NCBI RefSeq assembly: GCF_037126465.1
Contig: NW_026999295.1
Location: 744,001-808,000, forward strand
Source of the DNA: Ornithodoros turicata
Taxonomy: Eukaryota; Arthropoda; Arachnida; Ixodida; Argasidae
Reading direction: 5' to 3'
Length of the DNA: 64,000 bases
Shown here: piece by piece, positions 9,771 to 20,124 of the stretch
Layout: each line of letters starts with the position of its first letter
Numbering within the stretch: the first letter of the stretch is position 1
Position numbers and translations under genes: made by a program
The notes under the pieces: model-generated
Database searches by the model: none
What the model was told of the DNA's origin: nothing
What the model saw: only the letters and a program-made list of their open reading frames with translations

Positions 9771-11038
9771 CATGACATGTCTGTGACATTCCAAAGTGAT
9801 TAACATGTCCCATAGATGTGTGCAATGCTGAAGATGACTGTGTACCTTCTATGGATTCTTGATTCAAGAAAAGTACTGTGTGATTTGCTAACGGTGCCTG
9901 GCTGTACCTTCACAATTCTACATAAAAATACGTAAAGTTTGCCGAAGGAAACATCATGAAGGTCCATAGCGAAAAACCCTGAGACGAGGGATAGGAAGGG
10001 ACATACACAATGTCTCAACATAGCGTGTTTATGTCCCTTCTTGTATATCGTCTTCAGGTCTCGCCATCATAGACACTATCACCAGCTCGCTTGCTGTTGA
10101 GCCGTTCTTTCAACGATAAGGGTCACTTTCATGGACTGGATGGCAGCCAACATGCTGTCAATAAAAAGAATAATAGAAGGAGCTCAATATGATCTTTAGG
10201 CTCTGCGTGGTCATTGCTTTCTGACAAATGGTGACTTAGAATTTCAGGACAGTGCCTGCATTGTGTTTTCACCCTTGACGCCCATTGTGTGTCATCGGTC
10301 ACCTGTAATCTGCTAATATGCACATAGCTAAAACAATGTATATTTGTGTTTCTTTGAATACAGTTGGTACAGCACATTGTTTTTTACATGTTCTTTGGAA
10401 AATATAAATAAAAATTTCTGTACTCTGCAAGTCTCCTACCAGCCCTACAGAGCAGCTTCGAATTTCACTAGAAGCCACGTGTGAAACCTAGACCAAACTA
10501 GTAGTGAAGGTTCATATAGGTCATAGATAGATACTGTTATTATTATTAGATCATAGGTCAGGCTTAGGTCCTGGTTGGTAGCAACGCATTTGGATCTTTT
10601 TAAAAATTGGTGCAGGAGGTGACCAACATAACTAAATACACCAACTCACTCTCACAAATTTTGTGGTGTTATACTTTTGAAACAACATTAATAGGCTGCA
10701 GTGGTCTTTTCTCCTTTGTTCCTTTTAACCTAGAAATATTAGGTTTTCGGCATCACCAGCCTTAGTTGCTGAGCATGCAGTTATTTACGTTGAGCACTGC
10801 AGTTTCATATTTGTTTCTCGGGATAAGGAAGCCCGCTTCCCCATTTTGATAAGAGTCTTTCAGCTTTGACAGGTCATTTGTGGACAAGGAAAACATTTGG
10901 ACTATTGTGTATTTTGCTATGAAGTGCACCGTACGAGGCAGAGGACACCATCAACCATTTCCACCAAGGTATTAAATTTGTGATAAAGTACATATACCTT
11001 TTGTCACTGACTAATTTAGTGGCAAGTTTATTTGAGTG
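9771..11038. other. non-coding stretch, nothing recognised
   Basis: About 1.3 kb with short frames and no conserved motif. The stretch from 10020 to 10060 again has TTTATGTCCCTTC words resembling the SINE tail, which may be another worn fragment. Confidence 0.4.
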
Positions 11039-11778
11039 CAGAGTTGTACACGTTACTCGAAAAAAGTAATTGATTACAATTACTGTTACTACTGCGCGAA
11101 TTAACTGATTAAACCGATTTAACCGATTAAAAATGTAACGCGTTACTTTTCCCGTTAATTTTAAATTGTGGACCATAGGAAAGCCAACAAGCCTGCAGTG
11201 AATGCAACCATGCAGCTCTTGTTGCAAATTCTAGTATGAGACATCAACATACATGATAAGTAAAGTTCGCATATACATTTTAAAGCAACATACAAAACAC
11301 ATACACGCCTTTATTACAGATTTATATACAAATTTAAAACAGGATCAAAACATCCGCGTCGAAACATCCGCTACGTTTTGTTACTATTGTTATGTTCAGC
11401 CCGCACAATTTATCAATACAGTCACCTATTGTACTGTTGCTCCAGTAGGTCCTAGTTGTATAAGGGATTATCATATTACTGTGGTGCACATGGAACACGT
11501 ATGGACTAGAGACGGCCGTCACAGTGACCTCTGCGTCATTGCTTCAGTCGAACTCGTGGTGGAACAGGAGAACAGATTGGCTTGCTGAAAAGGGTTGCCA
11601 TTGTTGACAGAACGTTCAAAAAGTAATCGATTACTCCGTAATCAATTACCGAAAATTTTAATAAGATTACTTGGAAAATTATTTGCTCACAAAACTAATT
11701 GATTACGTTAAAAAATTACCGAAAAAGTAATTGATTACTAGTAACGCAATTACTAGTAACGCGTTACGTACAACTCTG
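11039..11778. mobile_element. 740-bp hAT-like non-autonomous element
   Basis: The element starts CAGAGTTGTACACGTTAC and ends GTAACGCGTTACGTACAACTCTG. Subterminal regions are packed with GTAAT/ATTAC and GTAACGCGTTAC words in both orientations. The flanks are TTTGAGTG and CTTGAGTG, a 7-of-8 match. An 8-bp target duplication plus a CAGAG terminus is the hAT signature. The central ~400 bp has only short frames and no transposase. Confidence 0.82.
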
Positions 11779-12984
11779 CTTGAGTGGCAGTTGTGCAATT
11801 TTAAGCACATGTTTAAAAAAATAGGATATGGGAAGTGCTGACTGGTTGAACATGTGGAGTACCCAATATAATAATTGGGGGTTTACGTCGCGAGACAACT
11901 GAGTGTGGAATACACAGCACAGTGTAATCTTCCTTATTCTGGCAATATTAGCATGGTTCAAGAAGTGGGAAATGTTGCACTACCCTTAATAACATCTGTT
12001 GGGCCCAGCAAACAGGATACACATACCCTGATCTGAAGACACTATGCCTAACTCAAAAGCATTATGAGATCGACGCGTACGTGTTTATTTGCGAAACTAT
12101 TATGAATGAAATATTGCCTGTGTGGTATAGAACAATGCGCACACTCAAGTAAACATGCAAAAATACGTATAGGGGCTCTCGACCTACATGCCGCGATGCA
12201 CTCTACGAGATAAACAACACACTACAAAACTACATCCAACACTTTTTGTGCAGGGCAACTCTAATGAGCAATTTCATATAACCGACGAATGGTTCAACGA
12301 ATGCAGTTCGAGTGGTCACGATACATTCCTACGTCGTTCATTGCAGTCACGCTATGATACTGCACAATATATGTATCTCGTGTAACAAGCCTGGCAATCG
12401 CACGATGTGCATGGGCAGAAATACGGCCTTCTTTCTTTGAAGACCAGTCCTCTGCAGGTATATGATCAAAGGACCACCAAGGCTCACGTTGTTGCTCAAT
12501 CGCTCCCATTCCTGCACTTGTAGTAAAAGCAGCAAACGGGTTGACGTAAATGGCAGCTGAACGGTTGAACTGCGAAGTTCACAATTTCACGCCGAAAATG
12601 ATGTTGAGGTGAGTTCGCCGTTGTTGTTTCCATCGTTCAATAGTTCTCGGGATTACCTCGGACGAAACGCTCATCGTAGCCGGCGGCCATAACTGGATTT
12701 CCTCGCAAACGGGAGATGACGCCAGGGAAGTCAGAGAAAGCCTCCGCTTTCATCCAATCAGACGCACGATTCTCTAACTACGTAGATGGAGCAGGTTTAT
12801 CCCATCTACGTCACAAAAATGGCTCCGCCCATGGCTTGTTTTGGTTTCTTTGATGGATTAATTTTCGTATTAGCAAGACAAAATTGAGAAACGAAGGGGC
12901 GTTTCGGGGGCAGTTGGATGTGCTCGTTCTGAATATCACAACCGTTTCAACACATCCGGAAATCGGCGTAGCTGACCTTTAACG
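11779..12984. other. non-coding stretch; CpG-richer segment at 12600-12900
   Basis: No coding motif was recognised. From about 12600 the base composition becomes more GC/CpG-rich, with a CCAATCAG box near 12755 and TACGTCA-like words near 12806. It could be an old promoter, but no downstream gene is evident. Confidence 0.35.
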
Positions 12985-14924
12985 AATCTTCGAGCCGTTC
13001 CCATAACGGTGCTCCGAGTGCTCCTGAATCTCCTGATCGTCGTAGGCAAGGTTCCCCCTGCCTGAGGAACGCAAGGACGATTTTCGTCCCTAAGAAGCCC
13101 GACACATCTCTTCCCACAGACTTTCGACCAATAACCATTACTTAGGTCATCTTGCGCTTGTACCATCCGGTCTTGGCCAAGGGACTGTCCCCACACCTGA
13201 GACTTGACTACATGCAGGTAGCCTTCAATCCGGTGGATGGCTGCGCAGCGAATGTGACACTACTAAGGACAATCATCGAAGAGGCGATAACCAAAGCAAG
13301 ATCCCTATTCTTTGCAGTGACAGACCTAACCAACGCTTTCGATCGAGTGACTCGCCATGCAATCTTTGCGGCTGCACCTGAAGCCGGCCTATCAGTCGAC
13401 ATCATTGATTATGTGAGAGACCTGTACAGAGATGCGCCGACATTCCTTCATATTGGTGCCTCCATCCGTCTGGTACAGCCGACAAAGGGGGTCATGCCGG
13501 CAGACACACTGTCAGCTCTACTACTCAACTTGTTGTTGGATGGTTTTCCTCAAGAAAGGTGGCGAGGGCACAGGGTTCAGCGTGGAGGAGTCGATGCTGG
13601 ACGCTATGGCTTTCGCCGACGACCTTATTCTCGTCGCGTCCTCCCCCGTGGGACTCCAGCACCGACTACACGAAGCCACCACCTTCCTGGCCTCCCGCGG
13701 TCTCAACATCAACCCGGCCAAAACCTTTACAGTGGCCATGGCGTACTCACGCCGGGAAAAGAAGGTCAAAATCGATTCAGCGACAACATTCAAAGTTGCA
13801 GGGCACTCCGTAGCAGCTGCTGGCCCCGTCTTCGCTTGCAGATATCTAGCGGTGTCTTTCACTTTGAGGGGAGACGAACGCCCCCAGCCCACGAAGTTTC
13901 TGACTTACTTCAACGAGTCCAGCGAGCGCTACTAAAGCCCCAGCAACGCCTTGTGATCTTACGATACTACCTGATACCGAGATTGTATCATCGCCTGGTA
14001 CAGGGGAACTGGTCAAGAGAGCTCCTCGACAGGATGGACAATAACATCAGAGCCGCCGTTCACCGCTGGATCAAGTTGTCACATGACACTCCCGTGGCTT
14101 ACTTCCACGCGCCAGTGGCGGGCGGCGGTCTTGGGATCCCCTCCTTGCGGACTAGTGTGCCGACACTACAACGGGCCAGGATTCGGAATCGACGGAACTC
14201 CAGTCATCGAGTCGTCAGAGAAACCACGTCCACCGCATGCATGACTAATGCCTTGAGGAGGGCTGAAGCGGCCTCTACGTTCGACGGACGCCTTCTTCGA
14301 TCCATTGCCACCGTAAAGAAGTACTGGTGCAAGAGGTTGTATCAAACGAATGATGGAAATGTCCTAGCCGACGCCTCCCTGGTGCCATTTGCTCATTCTT
14401 GGATAGCGGAGGGCACCCGGATTTTAAATGGCCGACAGTTCATCGACGCGGTCAAGTTGAGAGTCGACGCCTTCCCATGTCGTACAAGATCTGGCCGCGG
14501 ATTGGAGTCAGAGAGGAGGTGTCGGGCCGGTTGCCGATCTCACGAAACTTTGTTGCACATACTCCAAACGTGCCACCGGACACACGGAGCGCGGACCCGC
14601 CGGCACGACAACATAGTGAGGTTCGTGGACAAGAGACTCCGAGAGGTAGGATGGGAAACCACCGTTTAACCCATCATCCGGGCCACGCAGGGCGTCCTGA
14701 AAACCAACCTTGTCGCCAAGAGGGGCGACCAGACCTGCGTGTTGGATGGCCAGGTGGTGGGCACAGGGATTGCCCTGGAACTGGCCCACGGTCATAAAGT
14801 TTTGAAATACAACTGTCTGGAGACCTGCAATCATGTGCGCGGCACGGGCGTCGACCCCATCGTGTCAAGTGTGACTTTATCTTTCCGTGGGGTTTGGCTC
14901 GCGGGAGTGTGGACACGCTTTTGA
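12985..14924 (+). pseudogene. R2-like non-LTR retrotransposon, RT to endonuclease, degenerate
   Basis: The N-terminal RT part (FRPITI-type block near 13115, a stop at about 13143, then DLTNAFDRV) is in one frame. The catalytic FADDLILVAS block (FADD at 13612-13623) is in a second. The thumb and C-terminus are back in the first. A CRAGC...H....C zinc knuckle followed by HRTHGARTRRHD lies at 14519-14600, as in R2-clade proteins. After an in-frame TAA (14667-14669) the restriction-like endonuclease segment continues, ending with a SFRGVW motif. The expected K-P-D of that nuclease reads K-T-N (14700-14708). The 5' end, including the N-terminal DNA-binding region, is absent. It is clearly inactive. 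No ribosomal DNA flanks it. Confidence 0.82.
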
Positions 14925-14984
14925 ACATAGGGCTAAATAGAAAGAATATTTCTACGATAACGATTATGTCTCTACAGGGTGGTG

Positions 14985-15674
14985 TTCGATGTTATAATGT
15001 ATTTCGGCGGATGACCACGGTGGTCTCCCACCAACGCCAGGTGGACGTTTTAGATTTTCCAGAATCTCTTCTGAAGGGACATCGATGAGTTCTACTAGCG
15101 ACACCACACCACGGCAAGTATTAAGAGTCCTGTGCAAGGTTGATGTTATGTTGATTCCGAGCATTTGCTGTGTATTCAGTATGCACTCACAGTCGGCTTC
15201 CGAGGTGCATTTCAGAAGTAAGTCACCCGATCTAAGGTGCTTGATTTCGGTCACATTCTTTGACAGGGATGCCACCGCCTTCTCAATAAAGAACGGCGAC
15301 ATTTTCCAGAGTGGAGTGCTTTTCTCAGTATCAGTGCTCACACTACTGACAACTATGTATTTAGCTTGGAAGGTGTCAGACACCTCTTTGAAAACTTCGG
15401 TCCGCGGACGCTTTCCACCCGCGATCAAGGAAGAAGAAGAATGCTTAACCATGCGATGTTTAAGAAATTGAATGTTCCCACTGGTCACCCACACTTCACA
15501 TTCATACATGTGGGAAGGTCCCGGAGTTTTAAGGAAAACCCATCGGCCGGGGCTTGACCAAGGCCCCGACCGCCACCGTTCAAGGCTTCTACCCTTCACC
15601 TTAGATCCCCTCGGCACTGTAAGGTTAACACCTTGGGACTGGGGGCTGGGGTCCGTGGTGGCGCCACTCACCAA
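14985..15674 (-). pseudogene. Jockey-type retrotransposon ORF1 (gag-like), 3' truncated
   Basis: The minus-strand frame reads ...TDTEKSTPLWKMSPFFIEKA..., then KHLRSGDLLLKC, then LHRTLNTCRGVVS and EEILENLK. This matches the RNA-recognition-like nucleic-acid-binding region of ORF1 from Jockey/I-group elements common in tick genomes. Homology stops after EENLK-like residues near 15040, before the expected zinc knuckles and before any ORF2. The first ~110 residues have no known fold, and the choice of start is uncertain. It lies head-on to the R2-like fragment, so these are unrelated insertions. Confidence 0.7.
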
Positions 15675-15726
15675 ACACCAGCCGAGGCCGGTGCCCCCTG
15701 CGGGGTGTTCGGAATGTCTACAACTC

Positions 15727-17364
15727 CCACACCAGCAGCCTTTTCTTTAACGGACGGGAAGGACCTCCTTTCAAAGTAGCTTGTGGCGTTCGTCAGGGAT
15801 GCCCAATGTCTCCTTTGCTGTTTGCCCTAACGATACATGTGTTTGTGCGGCATGTCCTCGCACACGGTGGCACCCGCGGCCTCCCAATGCCGGGTAGTGG
15901 ATCAATGAAAGTGTCTGTCTACGCGGATTATGTCACACTGTTCTTGAGTGACGCGACGTCCATTCGCAATGTCTGCGAAGTGTTCCGATCTTATTCCCTG
16001 CTTTCGGGTGCCCGGCTAAACGAATCCAAGAGCAGGTTGATGACTTTAGGCTCCTTCACCGTACCAGCTGCTGTCCCGTTCACCGTGTGTTCTTCCATGC
16101 CCATTCTTGGTGTCATTTTCGACAGCCGAGGGGTGCAGGTGTCCACCTGGGACAATGCCATAGTAGCAGTCCGAGCAAAGGTGCCGTCAGCACAGTTATT
16201 TTCCTTCAGCTTCTGTGAACGGAGTTACTTCATCAGGTAGATTCTTTGGGCTCGTCTCTGGCACTTGGGACAGGTTCTCCCTCCCCGTTCCAGAGTCGTC
16301 ATGCGACTAAAGAAGATTCTGTATCCTTTTTTCTGGTCCGGAAAGCAGGCCGTTATTAATCGCTCAACCCTCCGTCTTCTGGTGTCGCTGGGTGGCTCGA
16401 GTATCCCAGATCTTTCGGTCGTCTGCGAGAGCCTAGCACTGAAGCTCCTCGTTCGGGTGCTCCGGGATACAGAGTGTCCAGCACACTCTTTAGCTGTTTA
16501 CTTTTCCTCCACACTGGTGCGTTTTCTGCCGGGCCTCCCTTCATTCACAAACTGTGTTCGTGCTAGGCAACCTCTTCAGCTGCACAGCTCGCTCGTCACC
16601 CTCTTTCGCAAAGTCGAGCTCTTTCTCCGTGGCAAGGATATCCTACAGGTTCCCGCGGTGCGTATATCAGAGCGTGTGGCCCTCAGCAATGACGAGGCAC
16701 GAGGTCGACTTCGAAACATACACATTCCTTTTCGTAGTGGCATGTTTAGTGACCTTACTGGAGAAACGCAGGATTTCATGTGGCAAGCTTGGTGGAATGC
16801 GCTGCCTGCCCTCGAGCGACTTCGTCGAATGGCTGTCACAGTGGCCTCGTTCTGTTGCTTCTGTCGTTAAACGGAAACCCGTCACCACGTATTCTACCAG
16901 TGCCCGGTCTCAAGCTCTTTTTGGTCGCAAGTAGCGCTCTGTCTTTCTTTACGTTGCCCCTTACAGTGGGAGGCGCTGCGTGTTGCACCGCGGACTCCAA
17001 CCCACCGCCTCTCCAGATTAGCAACCTTTTTTGGTTTTCACGTTCTATGGCGAGCGCGCAATAGGGCGCTCGTAAAGCACAGGAGGTTCCTCCTAATCTG
17101 TAGAGAAGTCGCCAAAGATCGTGACGCGGTACGCAACTTTCTGATTGAAGAATTGCATTTATGCCGGAGGCTTTTTATTCCACGTGGCAGACTGAAGATG
17201 TTTTCGTAGTTAAGAAAGGTCTTATTTTCTTCCAGCACAAGCAACAGAGATGTAGAAGACGTTTTCTTAATACCTCTCGTTCTTGTACTACATTGCTTGC
17301 TCATTGTTGGGCTGCTTCTGCCTATTTGGGTTTTAGTCTTTTGTCGAGTTCCCAATTAGACTAG
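15727..17364 (+). pseudogene. L1/Tx1-like non-LTR reverse transcriptase, C-terminal half, inactive
   Basis: Visible blocks are GVRQGCPMSPLLFAL, then VSVYADYVTLFL (15914-15949), LLSGARLNESKS, a later LWHLGQVLPPRS and a SLGGSSIPDLSVV block. They follow the order of L1/Tx1-group proteins. The catalytic YADD reads YADY (15920-15931). In-frame stops at 16238-16240 and 16868-16870 and a frame change near 16870-16900 break the remainder. The amino-terminal endonuclease and first RT blocks are missing. The 3' untranslated region carries two diverged copies of a CCCAATTAGACTAGCG / CCCAACTAGACTAGCG phrase and an AATAAA at about 17544. Confidence 0.75.
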
Positions 17365-17744
17365 CGCTGTTTTAGTAAAGGTTGTTGTGGCAGTGCATTG
17401 TATATAGTTCGTGCATGCATAATGGGGTTTTAGTTTTTAGTCCAGTTCCCAACTAGACTAGCGTTGTTTTTGTACAGTTTCTTGCGGCAGTGTATTGTAC
17501 ATAGTTCATGTATGCTCACTGTACATACCATGATCATCTGGTGGAATAAATTTTCTTATTTCGCCTTTCGTGTTTGGGGTTGCTCATTTACCTGCCTTTT
17601 GCTGTTTTGCTGTCCTGTTCATGTGTAGGCCTACTAACCTAACTTTTGTATAGCGTTGTATAGTGTTATATACTGTGTTGTATCGTGTTGTGTGTCGTGT
17701 CGTGTCGTGTAGCGTACAACGTGTAGCGTTGTGCGGTGGTGTCG

Positions 17745-18887
17745 TGTTCAATAGTTCAATAGTTTATTGAAAACATCAAAAACGTACATATAAGCAAATA
17801 AAGGACCGAGAGGGCAGGCCCTGTAAATCGGTCCTTATAAATAATCAGTGATGCATAAAATGAACGTGTGGGGAAACATTATTACACGTAAAAATTACAT
17901 TCATCGTTACATAAGACAGCACTATATGCTACAACACATTATTATACATATTACAATGCTGCTATAAGAAGAAAAAAGGAAATAAAATAGAAAAAAAAAG
18001 AAAACATATGTCAGTGTCAGGTAAGGATTAACACAAGGAAATGTGAACAGTAGACCGGACTAGTCTCATTGTCAGGACCCGTGACGGATGTGTTATGTGT
18101 CGCGAAAATACATTTTACAATGGCGTTTAAATAATTGGAAGCTACCTAACGAGCGTATGGAAATCGGAAGACTGTTCCAAAGGCGAGCACCGAAAGATGA
18201 AAGAGAAAAAAACCCGTAGTTAGTACGATATGTTGGACATTGAAGTGATAAGAGCTGATTTCTGAGAGGGTAAGGCGTGGCGAGATGCCGGAGCTGCATC
18301 TGATATCTAACAGAAGATCCGTAGAATGCGGCATGCATCAGTTGAGAGACTTTATATCTCAGCAGATTAGATATGGTTGGAACACCTAACTCAGAAAAGG
18401 CAAAAGACACCGATTCCCTGGGACCAATGAAAAGAATAGTGCGTAAGGCCCTTTTCTGTGCCATGTACAAGGGATCAAGGTTGGAAGGATAAGTGAGACC
18501 GTAAACCTCTATGCCATAACTAATGTGTGAATGAATGAGGGCATAATACACAGTTAACAATGTATTAGAGGTCGCGAGGTGCCGAAGCTTGGATAGTGCG
18601 AACAAACCTCCCGCAATTTTACGACGAACAAGATCAATGTGATGATGCCAACTCAAGTTTTCATGTAGAACGAGGCCCAGGAAACGAACAGAGGGAACAC
18701 GAGTAAGAACGTGACTGCCTAGCGAAATTTGATTATCATCTAGGACGACACGCTTTTGAGGGGAATGAAAGACAACGTAGCATGACTTATCAAGATTAGC
18801 AGCTAATCTGTTCGATAACAACCAGTGATGAAGTTTACCAAGAACAAGGTTCGCTTTATGGAAGAGTGAAGCAAGAGTGTATAGCAT
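17745..18887 (-). mobile_element. 5'-truncated CR1/L2-like retrotransposon insertion
   Basis: The insertion interrupts duplication unit 1, as comparison with unit 2 shows. On the minus strand an open frame is followed by a ~350-base 3' region with an A-rich stretch and ends in a short tandem tail (ATTGAACT-type, twice, near 17745-17764). Microsatellite-like tails are common in CR1/L2-type elements. No clear target duplication was identified. Confidence 0.7.
18093..18887 (-). CDS. partial reverse transcriptase C-terminus (CR1/L2-like)
   Basis: The 264-codon open frame starts inside the RT domain because the element is 5' truncated, so there is no natural start. It has the thumb-region blocks NLDKSCYVVF, VRFLGLVLHENLSW, a TLLTVYYALIHSHISYG segment and MAQKRALRTI. 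It ends with the FSLSSFGARLWNSLP block that precedes the C-terminus in CR1/L2-type proteins. The palm with the YxDD site is absent. No internal stop is present, suggesting a fairly young insertion. It cannot act alone. Confidence 0.7.
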   Translation of the reverse strand: MLYTLASLFHKANLVLGKLHHWLLSNRLAANLDKSCYVVFHSPQKRVVLDDNQISLGSHVLTRVPSVRFLGLVLHENLSWHHHIDLVRRKIAGGLFALSKLRHLATSNTLLTVYYALIHSHISYGIEVYGLTYPSNLDPLYMAQKRALRTILFIGPRESVSFAFSELGVPTISNLLRYKVSQLMHAAFYGSSVRYQMQLRHLATPYPLRNQLLSLQCPTYRTNYGFFSLSSFGARLWNSLPISIRSLGSFQLFKRHCKMYFRDT

Positions 18888-19396
18888 TCTATAGTCTTTT
18901 TATAGTGTATAGTGTAAAGTGCATTGTTGTACAGGGACGCTTGTCGCGAGTTGCCTGATTTTTAAGCCGGATGCATTCATGCGCCTGTCTGTTGTATATT
19001 ATTTCGCAATGTGTGGTTCTCCTGTGCATGAGGGTTGTGGTATCTCTGTAATGTGTTTTCGGTCTGGGCTTTAAGCCTTCGTTTTCTCTTTCAATAAACA
19101 TTTACAAAAGATCACCGTGGAGGGGGACAGCAGAATGAGCTTCTAGACAATTTTTGATAGGCCTAACCCGTTTGGGTAAGACTATATCATTGAATTAAAA
19201 GAGAAAACATGCGTCCAGATCAGACGTGTCCAGCCACACCCACACCCGCAAAACAAATAAAACAAGTAAAGGAAAAGAAACAGAGAGAGACAGGACTTCA
19301 CCACTTTGCCTCTCATATCTTTTAAATAGGGCATCGACGAATGTACAAAATTCAGGATATATGCTCTGGTATCCCTTCAAATCCGCGTATTGATCT

Positions 19397-20115
19397 TTCG
19401 ACCTTCGTGTTTGGGGTTGCTCATTTACCTGCCTTTTGCTGTTTTGCTGTCCTGTTCATGGGTAGGCCTACTCACCTAACTTTTGTATAGCGTTGTATAG
19501 TGTTGTATACTGTGTTGTATCGTGTATGTATGTGTGTATCGTGTTGTGTGTCGTGTCGTGTAGTGTAATGTAAGGTATAATGTATAGGTAAGGTGTAATG
19601 TAAGGGTGGTGGTGTAGTGTATAGCATTCTATAGTCTTTTTATAGTGTATAGTGCATTGTTGTACGGAGACGCTTGTCGAGAGTTGCCTGATTTTTAAGC
19701 CGGAGGCATTCATGCGCCTGTCTGTTGTATATTATTTCGCAATGTCTGGTTCTTTTGTGCATGAGGGTTCTAATATCTCTGTAATGTGTTTTCGGTCTGG
19801 GCTTTAGGCCTTTGTTTACTCTTTCATTAAACATTTACTAAAGATCACCGTTTGAGGGAAAACAGCAGAATGGGCTTCTAGACAATTTTTGATAGGCCTA
19901 ACCCGTTTGGGTAAGGATATATTATCCAATTCAAACAGAAAACATGCGTCCAGATCGGACCCAGACCAGCCCACCCCCAACACAAATAAAAGAAGTAAAG
20001 AAAAAGAAACAGAGAGAGACACGACTTCACAACTTTGCCTCTCATATGTTTTAAATAGGGCATCGACGAATGTAGAAAATTCAGGATATATGCTCTGGTA
20101 TCCCTTCAAATCCTT
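19397..20115. repeat. tandem duplication unit 2 (uninterrupted)
   Basis: This is the second copy of the unit described at 17565. It ends with ATATGCTCTGGTATCCC at about 20103 and borders the first satellite block. It serves as the empty-site reference for the insertion in unit 1. Confidence 0.85.
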
Positions 20116-20124
20116 TTTTGTTTC

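Larger units (their letters stand above)
17565..19396. repeat. tandem duplication unit 1, split by a retrotransposon
   Basis: From CTTCGTGTTTGGGGTTG, this unit is repeated at 19400. Shared landmarks are GTAGGCCTACT, the TGTATCGTGTTGTGTG-rich stretch, TATAGCATTCTATAGTC, TTTTTAAGCCGG, ATTTTTGATAGGCC and ATATGCTCTGGTATCCC. Without the insertion at about 17745-18887 the unit is near 700 bp. Copies differ at scattered positions, so the duplication is not recent. Confidence 0.85.
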
